Source: Nocardioides sp. GY 10113
Lineage (GTDB): Bacteria; Actinomycetota; Actinomycetes; Propionibacteriales; Nocardioidaceae
Direction of reading: 5' to 3'
Length of the DNA stretch: 64,000 nucleotides
NCBI RefSeq assembly: GCF_004919105.1
Contig: NZ_STGK01000007.1
Location: forward strand, 1-64,000
The position numbers and the translations under genes were made by a program. The notes beneath the pieces were generated by a model. It was not told the origin of the DNA, did no database searches, and saw nothing but the letters and a program-made list of their open reading frames with translations. Shown here piece after piece: positions 35,131 to 43,227 of this stretch (positions are counted from its first letter, which is position 1; each line of letters begins with the position of its first letter).

Positions 35131-36636
35131 GTGAGTATGGCGATCGAGTTCACCGCCCCGGTGGCGGACGCGCCCACCGACGCCCAGCACCACGCGCGGG
35201 CGGCCGCCCAGAACGTGGTCGCATCGGCCGAGGCCGCCGCCGCCCTGATGGCCACGCTGAACGGGATGGCCGAGTACGAGAAGGTCCTGCTGCGCGCCGC
35301 GGCTGGTGCCGGGAAGTCCGTCGCGCTGGTATCGATGGTCGGCGAGGCCCTTGCCAACCCGAACTGCCTGCGGATCGCGGTCACCGCGTTCGCGAACAAG
35401 CAGGTGATCCCGCTGGCGCAACGCCTCGGGGCTGCGTACGGGCCGGACAAGGTGTGCCTGTTCGTGTCGAAGGCGTGGGAGCCGAAGCTCCCCGAGGACC
35501 TCGCCGACATGGCCACCGTGGTCACCAAGTCCAAGGAGATCCCGGAGTCGGCGCGGATCGTGCTCGGCGTCTCCCACAAGTTCAAGGTCATTGGCGAGTA
35601 CTCGCGGATGCACGCCCGCCTCGGTCCCGGAGCGAACGGCGAGCGGATCTTCGACGTGCTCTTCGTGGACGAGGCGTGGCAGATGCCGCTGCACCTGTTC
35701 ACCGGAGTCGAGGGGTATGCGCCGGTCGCGGTCGGCGTCGGCGATGTCGGGCAGCTGCCGCCGATCGACCCCAGCGAGAACCCGTGGCGCGGCGACCCGG
35801 GCTACAACCCGTACCGCGCCTGGCCCACGGCGTACGAGGGGCTGGCGACGACCTTCGCCCGCGACCTTCCGGCCGTGTGGCGGCCCACCGCCGAGCAGCT
35901 GCCACTGTGGCGAGCCTTCTACGGCGACTGGGACCGGCTCGACTGCGTGGCGGCCCCGGGCGACCGGCACATCGACCTGCCCGTATTCGACGGAGACGCC
36001 GGGGCGGTGTGGTCCGCCGTCGCAACGGGGCACCCGGTCCTCCTGGAGGTCGACGGCCTCCCCGAGGCCGAGGCCCCAGACATCGACCCGCCGCTGCTGG
36101 CATACCTCGAGGACCTGCTCCGCCCACTGCTGGAGGGCGGGTTCAGCACCGTCGAGGCCCGGTACGACGACGTCGGCGACCCGTTCGAGGAGCACCGCGT
36201 CACCTCCGACCAGCCGACCGGCGACCCCCTTGTGGTTGTGCTCGCGACCCGCAACCAGGCCGTCGACGACGCCACCGCGATGGTCGAGCGGCTCACCAAG
36301 GAGCTCGACCTGCCCGAGGGCGTCCTCGTGGCCTCGACCGTCGACTCCTGGCAAGGCCAGACCAACCGCATCACCGTCGCCCTCCACCCGCTGTCGGGCG
36401 CCGACCAGCTCGACGAGTTCAACTCCGCCTTCGGACGGCTCGCCGTTACCTGCACGCGGGCGACCCACGGGCTCCTGCTGCTGGCGCGCGCCGGGCTCGA
36501 CGACCTGCTCGACGGAGCCGCCGCGCGGCCGGGGACGCCGTTGGGCGAACCTGGGACGCGTGCGCTTCCGCGGCAGACGCACCAGCGGATCCTGGCCGCG
36601 TTCACCCGGGGAACCTGCACAACCGACGTGACCTGA
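35131..36636 (+). CDS. SF1 helicase partner of RecB/Cas4-like nuclease
   Basis: 501 aa from a GTG 8 bases after the nuclease stop; an ATG two codons later is possible. Motifs of a Upf1/Dna2-type SF1 helicase are present: GAGKS (59-63), motif II DEAWQ (Asp180), motif III GDVGQLPPI, motif V STVDSWQGQT and motif VI VTCTRATHG. It has no nuclease domain and is short, so it probably works as the motor for the preceding nuclease. Together they resemble a Dna2 enzyme divided into two polypeptides. Placement back-to-back with a restriction enzyme suggests phage defence. Confidence 0.9.
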   Translation: MSMAIEFTAPVADAPTDAQHHARAAAQNVVASAEAAAALMATLNGMAEYEKVLLRAAAGAGKSVALVSMVGEALANPNCLRIAVTAFANKQVIPLAQRLGAAYGPDKVCLFVSKAWEPKLPEDLADMATVVTKSKEIPESARIVLGVSHKFKVIGEYSRMHARLGPGANGERIFDVLFVDEAWQMPLHLFTGVEGYAPVAVGVGDVGQLPPIDPSENPWRGDPGYNPYRAWPTAYEGLATTFARDLPAVWRPTAEQLPLWRAFYGDWDRLDCVAAPGDRHIDLPVFDGDAGAVWSAVATGHPVLLEVDGLPEAEAPDIDPPLLAYLEDLLRPLLEGGFSTVEARYDDVGDPFEEHRVTSDQPTGDPLVVVLATRNQAVDDATAMVERLTKELDLPEGVLVASTVDSWQGQTNRITVALHPLSGADQLDEFNSAFGRLAVTCTRATHGLLLLARAGLDDLLDGAAARPGTPLGEPGTRALPRQTHQRILAAFTRGTCTTDVT

Positions 36637-36769
36637 CAAGGTCGTCGCTCGCAGGCCAACGAGGTATCGGGGCACGCTCAGCGGCGTACTCCTGGGGTTC
36701 GCGGGCCGCGCCCACGTTGCCCGCTGGTCGTACGTGAATTTGGCGAGGCCGTCCGCACCGTCCCGTCCC

Positions 36770-36943
36770 ATGACGACCAACGCCGCCCGGCCGCTACCCG
36801 ACGAGACCGCCCCCGCCAAGGAGCGGATCTACCGCTCCGAAGAGCTCGCCGAGGCGATCTCTGCGCTCCTCGCTGGCCGTCCTTCGGAGATGACCGAGGC
36901 CACCTTCGTCTCGTCTCCTCGGACCTCTCGCATCCTCGAATGA
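36770..36943 (+). CDS. Possible 57-aa protein or gene remnant
   Basis: Short frame MTTNAARPLPDET... with a plausible helical centre (YRSEELAEAISALLAG) and C- or G-ending codons like neighbouring genes, but no clear ribosome site. Its stop falls inside a 9-bp inverted repeat next to the recombinase operon, so it may be the stump of a gene cut at an integration site. Confidence 0.35.
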   Translation: MTTNAARPLPDETAPAKERIYRSEELAEAISALLAGRPSEMTEATFVSSPRTSRILE

Positions 36944-36976
36944 CTTGTAATCCGATGTGTAAGGTCGACAAGTCAT
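36940..36976. repeat. Inverted repeat near recombinase operon
   Basis: Perfect 9-bp arms ATGACTTGT (36940-36948) and ACAAGTCAT (36968-36976) separated by 19 bases, about 300 bases before the serine recombinase start. Total length and symmetry fit a recombinase attachment site or an operator. No second copy was noticed. Confidence 0.5.
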
Positions 36977-37277
36977 CGGGAGATGCGAAGAGAGGTGATC
37001 CCGGTGGTTTCGCGACGTCCGCGTATCCGGGTCCGCAGCGTCCCTGGAGGCAGTTCGCCCCTGGTTCGCAGCGAGGTTGTCCGGGCCTGGCTCACCCTCG
37101 CCCGCGCCGCCGCCCGTCGGCCCGGCCCCTCCCAGATCGACGACGACCCGTGCAGTGCCCGCTCCTCGGGACCCACCGCCCGCGAGACCGTGCGCCACCG
37201 CCGAGGCCCGGCAACTCGCGACGTTCCGCGAGATGCCCAACCGACCCGAAGCCAATCGCTATAGAGAAGGAATCGCC
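36977..37277. other. Region upstream of recombinase genes
   Basis: 301 bases without a convincing gene, although one frame stays open. It ends with AGAAGGAAT, the ribosome site for the recombinase ATG. It is the most likely place for the recombinase promoter and possibly an attachment site. Confidence 0.35.
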
Positions 37278-38570
37278 ATGCCCCGCCACCAGCGGACCAG
37301 TACTCCCGCTCCGTCCCACGCCGTGACATCGGAGCCCAACATCGCCCCCGACACAGCGACCCGAGCTCGTTCGCTGGTGGTCTGCCGAGAGTCCAATCAA
37401 TACGACTGCCTGCTGCTCGAGGGACTCCTCGAACAGACCTTCGCGTACCTCGATCTCGCATCCGTACCGACAGCACGGCTGTACGGAATCCTCCCGCTGA
37501 CCGACCCGGGCCAACTTCCACCGGACGTCCCGGTCATCACGCTCGTCGAGGGCAAGACCAGGGCATCACTCATGGAGATCGACGGCGACTACTACCTGTA
37601 CTCGATGGCGAGCGCCGCGAAGTTCGACGAACGAGGCAACAACGAATTCACGACCCTGCTCTGCCGGGTGCTCGAACGGCTTCGCCCGCTGGACATGTAC
37701 GCCGCCACCCACAGTCGGCTGGTGCGCGGACTGACGCACGGTGCGAACCTCAGCAGCGCGGTGGCCAGACACGTCGACCGCGTGCACGCCGGCACCACCA
37801 CCATGGACATGCGCGGCGGCGACAGATCCGTCGGCCACCTGCTCTGGACGATGCTCTCGATGATCGCCTCGAGCGAGCGCGATCTCATCGTCCAGCGGAC
37901 CTCGGCCGGCAAGGTCAACCAGTACTCGAGAGGCGAGTGGATCCAGGGCAACAACTCGGTCCCGCTCGGCTATCAACTGACCGGCAAGACCCTCGTCGTC
38001 GACCCCGAACAGACCGAGCTGCTCAATCTCGCCTGGACGCTGATGGCCGACCCGAACCTGAGCTCGACCGAGATCGTGATGAGGCTGGCCGCACGAGGGG
38101 TGTCGACACCGCGCACCCGGAAGGATGGAGAAACGATCGCGGAGCTGGTGGGTCACCACTCCTGGATCCAGACCCAGCTGTGGTGGGCGGACCTCTACAT
38201 GACGGGCAAGTACACCATGCGGTTCAAGAACCCGTTCCCGGGCGCGGAGCACCTCGCCGGATGCCCGGTCCTCTACGAGATCGACGAGTCCGGCGTCCGC
38301 GACGAGATCGGGGTGCTCGAGTTCGACTACGACTTCGGACGCCCGAATCTGGACCCGGCCCTGATCACGGCCGCGGTGCGAGCGCGGCGTACATCACGTC
38401 CCACCGGCGGTGCCGCGAAGTCGCACGTGCCCGCACTCAACGGCCTGCGGTGGATCGCTGACGGCATCGAGTACCGGCTGGCGGGAGCCACTCGGGGCAT
38501 GTACGCGCTGCGCGCACTCGGCGACGCCGAGCGCTCAGACGAGGACAGCATCGCGGATGGTGTCGCATGA
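37278..38570 (+). CDS. Serine recombinase, catalytic subunit of a split large recombinase
   Basis: 430 aa from the ATG at 37278, with AGAAGGAAT upstream. The resolvase domain starts CRESNQ, where Ser39 follows the conserved Arg and is the likely nucleophile. Then come HSRLVRG (near 145), the helix ASSERDLIVQRTSAGK and GYQL, followed by the recombinase domain (about 215-330). The zinc-ribbon domain expected next is replaced by a Cys-free LNGLRW...GIEYRL stretch. The usual coiled coil is absent; both features occur in the protein encoded by the next gene, which overlaps by ATGA. This suggests a two-chain integrase. Confidence 0.85.
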   Translation: MPRHQRTSTPAPSHAVTSEPNIAPDTATRARSLVVCRESNQYDCLLLEGLLEQTFAYLDLASVPTARLYGILPLTDPGQLPPDVPVITLVEGKTRASLMEIDGDYYLYSMASAAKFDERGNNEFTTLLCRVLERLRPLDMYAATHSRLVRGLTHGANLSSAVARHVDRVHAGTTTMDMRGGDRSVGHLLWTMLSMIASSERDLIVQRTSAGKVNQYSRGEWIQGNNSVPLGYQLTGKTLVVDPEQTELLNLAWTLMADPNLSSTEIVMRLAARGVSTPRTRKDGETIAELVGHHSWIQTQLWWADLYMTGKYTMRFKNPFPGAEHLAGCPVLYEIDESGVRDEIGVLEFDYDFGRPNLDPALITAAVRARRTSRPTGGAAKSHVPALNGLRWIADGIEYRLAGATRGMYALRALGDAERSDEDSIADGVA

Positions 38571-39898
38571 GGAAGGCGACCATCGGCAACCAGGCAAGCG
38601 GCGCGAAAGTGGCGCAGGTCCGCATCGCTGACCTGCACCGCAGCATCGCAGAGGGGATCGCTGAGGGTCTGCGCCGAGGAGTGCCCGGGGTCAGGCTGGA
38701 CGGCCACGAGACGAGGGGCAACGACCTCGACGGCCACATGGTCATCAACGCCCGGCGCGCCCAGATCGACCACCTCCGCGAGCGCGTGGTTGACGAGCGC
38801 CACCGAAGCGCCCGGTTCAGGCGCCTGGCGGCCGAACACGACGATCCCGAGAAGAGCGCACCCTACGTCGCTGATGCTGACGCACACTTCGAGTCCGCAC
38901 GGCGACTGGAGGCCCAACTGCGCGACCTCGAAAGTCGTGTCGACAGCGAAGCGCTGCCCCTGCACTTCACGACCGGCGTCGAACTCCTGCTCACCGGGGT
39001 CACAGCTCTGCTGCTCGACCCGGACGCTGCGGACGCCTCCGTCGCGAAGGCCTTCACCAGTCTGCTGCGGGACTTCCAGATCGAGCCGTTCTCCGAACCC
39101 CTGCGCTGGAGTACCTGGCTCGACGTTCCGGCCGACGGGCGGGTGATGTCCCTGGGACCCTTCACCGGCGAGGTAAAGGGGCACGGGCGTCGAATGAGCC
39201 CGGCTGAGAAGCAGGGGCTGGAGACCGTATTCGACCTACCAGAGCGTCGTCGGGCGCTGACCGCTGAACTGGTGGCGCACGGCGTTCCGAAGGAGACCGC
39301 TGCGCCGGCGGCGATGGCTCCGGACGGCTACCTGGCGCGGGTGCTCATGGGCGAGCCAGTGATCTGGCCCGACACCCCGGCGGGCTACGACCACGAGGCG
39401 TTCAACAACCATGTGCGCCGCCACTGGCCGGAAGACCTCGCCTGGCGAAGAGGTGTCTACAACGAGACCAACCCCGACAGACAACTGGTGACCGACATCG
39501 TCGCCGCGTACGGGGGTATCGCGTACGTCGCCGATGTACGACGGGTGCTGGCGTCGTACGGCGTGACTGTGCGCAACCTCGGCGTCTACTTCACCGCCCG
39601 GAAGCCAGCCAACCCGCAGACTCCCCCGTGGGACGCGTCGGTCCGGCACGCCGATGGCTGGCGACGTGGCACCTCGGACAATCGCGTGGAGAGCATCCGC
39701 TGCCCGGAGTGCGGGCTGCCAGCGACGGCAGTGGTTCGGGTGCCGGAGGTCCCCGGATCCCTGCTGTGCCGGACCTGCCTGGTCGCCCCGGCGCTCCCCA
39801 CACTCCGGTTCCCGCCGCTCTACGGGCAGCTCGCGCTGCCGAGCACGGTGATCCCGGAGGACCTTCTCACCTCGGCCACGCCACGCTGGAAGGTCTGA
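38567..39898 (+). CDS. Zinc-ribbon/coiled-coil partner of serine recombinase
   Basis: 443 aa, ATG overlapping the recombinase stop. Residues 45-130 are charged and helical, with a likely coiled coil around 65-130. The middle is a mixed domain. Near the C-terminus, CPEC (379/382) and CRTC (401/404) form a zinc ribbon. In single-chain large serine integrases the zinc ribbon and coiled coil sit in the C-terminal domain that binds DNA and sets direction. Here they are on a separate polypeptide, so this is probably the DNA-binding/directionality half. I do not recognise the domain between. Confidence 0.65.
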   Translation: MRKATIGNQASGAKVAQVRIADLHRSIAEGIAEGLRRGVPGVRLDGHETRGNDLDGHMVINARRAQIDHLRERVVDERHRSARFRRLAAEHDDPEKSAPYVADADAHFESARRLEAQLRDLESRVDSEALPLHFTTGVELLLTGVTALLLDPDAADASVAKAFTSLLRDFQIEPFSEPLRWSTWLDVPADGRVMSLGPFTGEVKGHGRRMSPAEKQGLETVFDLPERRRALTAELVAHGVPKETAAPAAMAPDGYLARVLMGEPVIWPDTPAGYDHEAFNNHVRRHWPEDLAWRRGVYNETNPDRQLVTDIVAAYGGIAYVADVRRVLASYGVTVRNLGVYFTARKPANPQTPPWDASVRHADGWRRGTSDNRVESIRCPECGLPATAVVRVPEVPGSLLCRTCLVAPALPTLRFPPLYGQLALPSTVIPEDLLTSATPRWKV

Positions 39899-40485
39899 CA
39901 GTGGCCCGCCGATCGCCGGAGCGTGGCCGAGCGCCAGTGCACGTCACGCGCTCCGGTGATCGGTGGCTGCTCGCGAAGGGGCCTACGGCCTCGCCTGAGA
40001 CGCGTGGTCCGGCATCTGCGAGGCCGCTCGCGGCTCTCGGAGGCCGCGGCCTGCGCGGCGGCGCGGCCCAGGAGGGTCCGTGCCAGCGTCTGGTGTTCGA
40101 GGGATTCGACCGGCCTTTCCGGAGCACCGGGTCCGGCGTAGTCCACCACCGGGCGACGACCCAGGCGTGATGCGCGCCCAGCAGCAAGCGGTTGGCGTGC
40201 CGGCGATCGAGGGTGGGAGCTGGCCAAGCAAGAAGGCGCGGGCGGCGCGGTGGCCACCGGGCTTCTCGGCCGCACACCGCGAGCCTCAACCGAGCGTTTC
40301 ACGGGCGAGACCGGCGCCGTGGCGATTGGGGCCGTCAATCGCGAATTCGCAGGTTGGCCCTACCGCGACCTCGACCGATCCCGCCGGCGGCCAAGCGGGC
40401 CATCGACTTCGCTCGTGGCTGGCGCTCTGAAGCCTCGGCATAGGTCGTCGTGATGCTCACAGTGCGGGCTCGGTCGTCCGGTAGA
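39899..40485. other. Decayed region after recombinase operon
   Basis: 587 bases with no intact gene. Several frames are open on both strands by base composition alone. The only recognisable content is the antitoxin-like gene fragment at 40033-40199 on the minus strand. The rest looks like degraded coding DNA, as expected at an element edge. Confidence 0.5.
40033..40199 (-). pseudogene. Frameshifted fragment of antitoxin-like gene
   Basis: Translating 40199 downwards gives NRLLLGAHHAWVVARWWTT; after a one-base deletion near 40117-40122 the next frame gives RPVESLEHQTLARTLLGRAA. These match residues 188-238 of the gene at 22454-23272 (LLLLGSHRASAVARWWTT, RPVDALEHRSLARTLLDRAA). The upstream two thirds are missing. 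It is a diverged paralogue remnant, not a recent duplication, since many bases differ. Confidence 0.8.
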
Positions 40486-40947
40486 TCAGTGCAAGTCCAA
40501 CTCGCGGAGGGCACAGGTGTCAGGAACGCTGCGGCTCTCGAAGTAGTGCAGGAAGATCCTCACGGCCTCGTCCGCGTCGAAGACCTCGTTGGCCGACACC
40601 ATCAACGAAACCCCACCCAAGTCCACCTCGACACTCGGCGCCGAGGTCGCCGAAGTCGGCCGCCCCAGGGCGTACTGGTGGTGTCGGCCGTCCGCCTCCA
40701 GCCGGCGGACCTCGATGACCATCGCGCCAGCGGTTCCGGCGCACTGGAGGTAGTCGCCGTCGTAGTCGCCGACGTTGAAACCCGGTGCGTCGGGCCAGCC
40801 CGCGTCGTCGGGCACATGAAACAACAGATACGACGAGCGCTCTCCACCGTCGAGCAGGCCGATGCCGTGACGCAGTTGCTGCTCGTAGCTCCGGAAGCTG
40901 TCGGTCAGTTCCATGCTGCTGCGACCGCCGACCTTGATGATGAACAT
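40486..40947 (-). CDS. Imm1-type immunity protein
   Basis: 153 aa from an ATG with AGAAGGGC upstream. Ends with a helix VFDADEAVRIFLHYFESRSVPDT typical of Imm1-family immunity proteins, after a beta-sheet region with several Gly-Asp turns. It starts 10 bases after the toxin stop, the standard toxin-then-immunity order. It would bind and neutralise the nuclease toxin of its own cell or siblings. Family assignment is from pattern only. Confidence 0.7.
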   Translation of the reverse strand: MFIIKVGGRSSMELTDSFRSYEQQLRHGIGLLDGGERSSYLLFHVPDDAGWPDAPGFNVGDYDGDYLQCAGTAGAMVIEVRRLEADGRHHQYALGRPTSATSAPSVEVDLGGVSLMVSANEVFDADEAVRIFLHYFESRSVPDTCALRELDLH

Positions 40948-40957
40948 GCCGCCCTTC

Positions 40958-42916
40958 TTAGTCGACCTGGACGAGCCTGACGGAGGTGATCTCGATGACC
41001 TTTCCGTCGGGCAGCGTCGCGAGGGCCGGGTTTTCGGGGCTGACGAGCTGGTCGAACGCGGTCTGGTTCGCGGACCGGGTCGCGCCCCCGCTCTTCACCT
41101 CGACGCCTTCGTAGTCCCCGCCGGGCTTCCGGGCAAGCCCGTCGTAGAAACGACCGTTCTCGACGCCATCGATCCGCGACAGCACCTGACGCCGATCCAG
41201 GATTGCGCCGGTCTCCGCCTCGTAGGCCTTGAGGCCTCGCTCCTCCGCCTCCGCGGAGACCGCCCGCGAGAGGGTGCCCGAGACGATCTGGCCCTTCTCG
41301 TTGCGGCCATTGCGCGCGATCACGTCCTTGTCGGGGCCGCTGACGTGCGTGAGCGTGCCGTCCGGGGCGAGTTCGTAGGTGGTGTCGCCGTACTTGTAGG
41401 TGACACCAGGCACCGGATTCTCCAGCGCCGCGAGGAAGCCGTCGGCGCTCGGGAAGTCGTAGACGCCGTCATCAACGCCCGTCGCGACGGATAGGAGCCT
41501 GCCGGCGTCACTGGACCCGTCGATCGTGCCGCCCGCGTGATCGACGAGCTTGACCGCAGTGGCACCTTCCTCGACGACCTCCGCGGCCTTGACTCCGCCC
41601 TTGACGAGCTTGCTGCCCGCGGCAACGACACCGACGAAGGGAACCATCGCCGCCACCGAGAGCCCGGCGGCTGTCCAGTCGCCTTCAATGGCGGACCAGA
41701 TCCCGCTGGCCGCGTCGGGAACAATGCCTACGCCGGGGACCAGACCGACGACGTCGAGGGCGGTGCGGCCCCACTCCCGGAGTACGTCGCCCAGCTTCTC
41801 GTACCAGTGCGCCGACTCAGCGTCGGCGCGCTCCGCGACGGCTGCATCCTGGAAGTCCTGAAGAACGAATGCGTCAGCCATCGGGCCGGCGGCGTCGTCA
41901 CCGTACGAGCCGCCTGTCGCCTGGATCGCGGACATCAGCGCCGTGACCGAGGCGGTCGCTCCGGAGTTCTCGGCGCCGGAGTCCTCCACCTCGCCGTACG
42001 CGTGCTCGAAGAACACGTAGTGGGCGAATGTTCCGATGATGCGGTCGGTGTCGTCGATGCTGACCGTGGTCGTGTCGGGCTGGAAGTCGGTGAAGGCCCA
42101 GCCCGCTGCTTCGGGGTTGGCGGTCAGCGCAGCCATCAGTGCGACCAGGCCGTCGGTGAGGTAGGTCCCGCTCGGCGCGGGGGCGTACTTCGCATCCTCG
42201 GCGGTCAGTCCCGGCCAGGGCACCTCGCCCTCCTGCTCCCACGCCCAGTAGGCGCGGGTGGTCGCCTGGAGGAACTCCGTGGACCAGCGGCCGCGGGACA
42301 GCAGCAGGAGCAGGTTCTGCTTGTTGGCCAGGTCCTGGTCAGCCCGCGCCGGGTCGTCGCCCGTGTCGTCGCCGTATGCGGCGGGCATGGTGGTTGCCAG
42401 GAGGAAGTCATCCGTCCAGGAGGTCGGCAGCACCAGGTCGCCGCTGCCACGCGTCGCGAGGGCGAGGGTGTCGGCAAGGTCGGTGAGAACCCGCGCGTAG
42501 GCGTCCTCGCCCAGTCCGACGCCGGAAGCGCCTGGCTCCCCCGAGCTTGATCCAGCATCCGCACCTGACGGGACGTCGACGACGCTGCCGAGCGCGTCGC
42601 CGAGGTCGCGGGGAGTCGCGCGGCTCGTGAACTGGAAGGCGAACTCGGGGTCGGCCCGGTGAACCGACAACTGCTCGCCGAGGGCGACGAGGTTCTGGTC
42701 GCGCAGCGCGCTGATGGCGGAGGCTGCATCGCTGCGAGCCTGCTCCTTGGCGTCGTCGCCGGTGAGCGCTCGAATCTCAATCGCGACGCCAACGACAAGG
42801 GCCAGCGCGACGAGGCCCACCAGTAGCCCCAGAAGCCGCTCGCGCCCAGATCGTCTCCTCGGCCTCTTGGAACCGGTGATCTCGGATTCGTTGCTCGCGG
42901 AAACCGCGCTTGCCAT
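40958..42916 (-). CDS. Polymorphic toxin with C-terminal PD-(D/E)XK-like nuclease domain
   Basis: 652 aa from the ATG at 42916, with AGGGGG upstream. A basic N-terminus precedes one transmembrane segment (about 30-48). Residues 60-370 are a helical domain of unknown type. Residues about 385-450 (GVGIVPDAASGIWSAIEGDW, then AAGSKLVKGGVKAA) resemble the pretoxin PT-TG hinge of polymorphic toxins. The C-terminal domain (about 530-652) has VEVKSGG (Glu606, Lys608) followed by Gln in NQTAFDQL, a restriction-endonuclease-fold toxin pattern. Targets are probably nucleic acids of competing cells. The export route is not evident; no secretion gene is next to it. Confidence 0.75.
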   Translation of the reverse strand: MASAVSASNESEITGSKRPRRRSGRERLLGLLVGLVALALVVGVAIEIRALTGDDAKEQARSDAASAISALRDQNLVALGEQLSVHRADPEFAFQFTSRATPRDLGDALGSVVDVPSGADAGSSSGEPGASGVGLGEDAYARVLTDLADTLALATRGSGDLVLPTSWTDDFLLATTMPAAYGDDTGDDPARADQDLANKQNLLLLLSRGRWSTEFLQATTRAYWAWEQEGEVPWPGLTAEDAKYAPAPSGTYLTDGLVALMAALTANPEAAGWAFTDFQPDTTTVSIDDTDRIIGTFAHYVFFEHAYGEVEDSGAENSGATASVTALMSAIQATGGSYGDDAAGPMADAFVLQDFQDAAVAERADAESAHWYEKLGDVLREWGRTALDVVGLVPGVGIVPDAASGIWSAIEGDWTAAGLSVAAMVPFVGVVAAGSKLVKGGVKAAEVVEEGATAVKLVDHAGGTIDGSSDAGRLLSVATGVDDGVYDFPSADGFLAALENPVPGVTYKYGDTTYELAPDGTLTHVSGPDKDVIARNGRNEKGQIVSGTLSRAVSAEAEERGLKAYEAETGAILDRRQVLSRIDGVENGRFYDGLARKPGGDYEGVEVKSGGATRSANQTAFDQLVSPENPALATLPDGKVIEITSVRLVQVD

Positions 42917-43227
42917 GGCTACCCCCTGTCGCATCCGAGGCGCGGCCACTGCCTCGGGTTCGCACAGCGCTCGCACGATACGTCACTGCTGCCCGGGCCG
43001 CGTACGAACCCCTGATGCAACCAGGGCCTGCCACGAGGCGGGGCAGCCACAACTTCGGCGGCCAGCGACACACCGGAGCAACCAACTGACACACAAGCCA
43101 TGTAGTTGAGTGCCCGGGCGGCGCTGCATCGTGCGTCGCCAGATCGGTCCCTTTCGGAGTTAGGCTCGCATCATGCAGACCGCCTCGCGGTACCCCATCG
43201 CCCCAGTTCAGAGGGGCTTTACGAGCC
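42917..43227. other. Intergenic region with orphan leaderless promoter
   Basis: 311 bases between the toxin gene and the core acyl-CoA dehydrogenase gene. It contains TAGGCT (43161-43166) 6 bases before an ATG at 43173, the same arrangement as leaderless starts elsewhere in this window. The frame runs about 45 codons, but after the first 13 it runs antisense to the dehydrogenase gene. This may be the stump of a gene cut off at the island edge. Confidence 0.45.

Noticed and set aside
23972-36636. BREX or DISARM cluster
   Set aside because: No PglZ, BrxC or DrmA/B-type genes. The methylase is fused in a type ISP enzyme.
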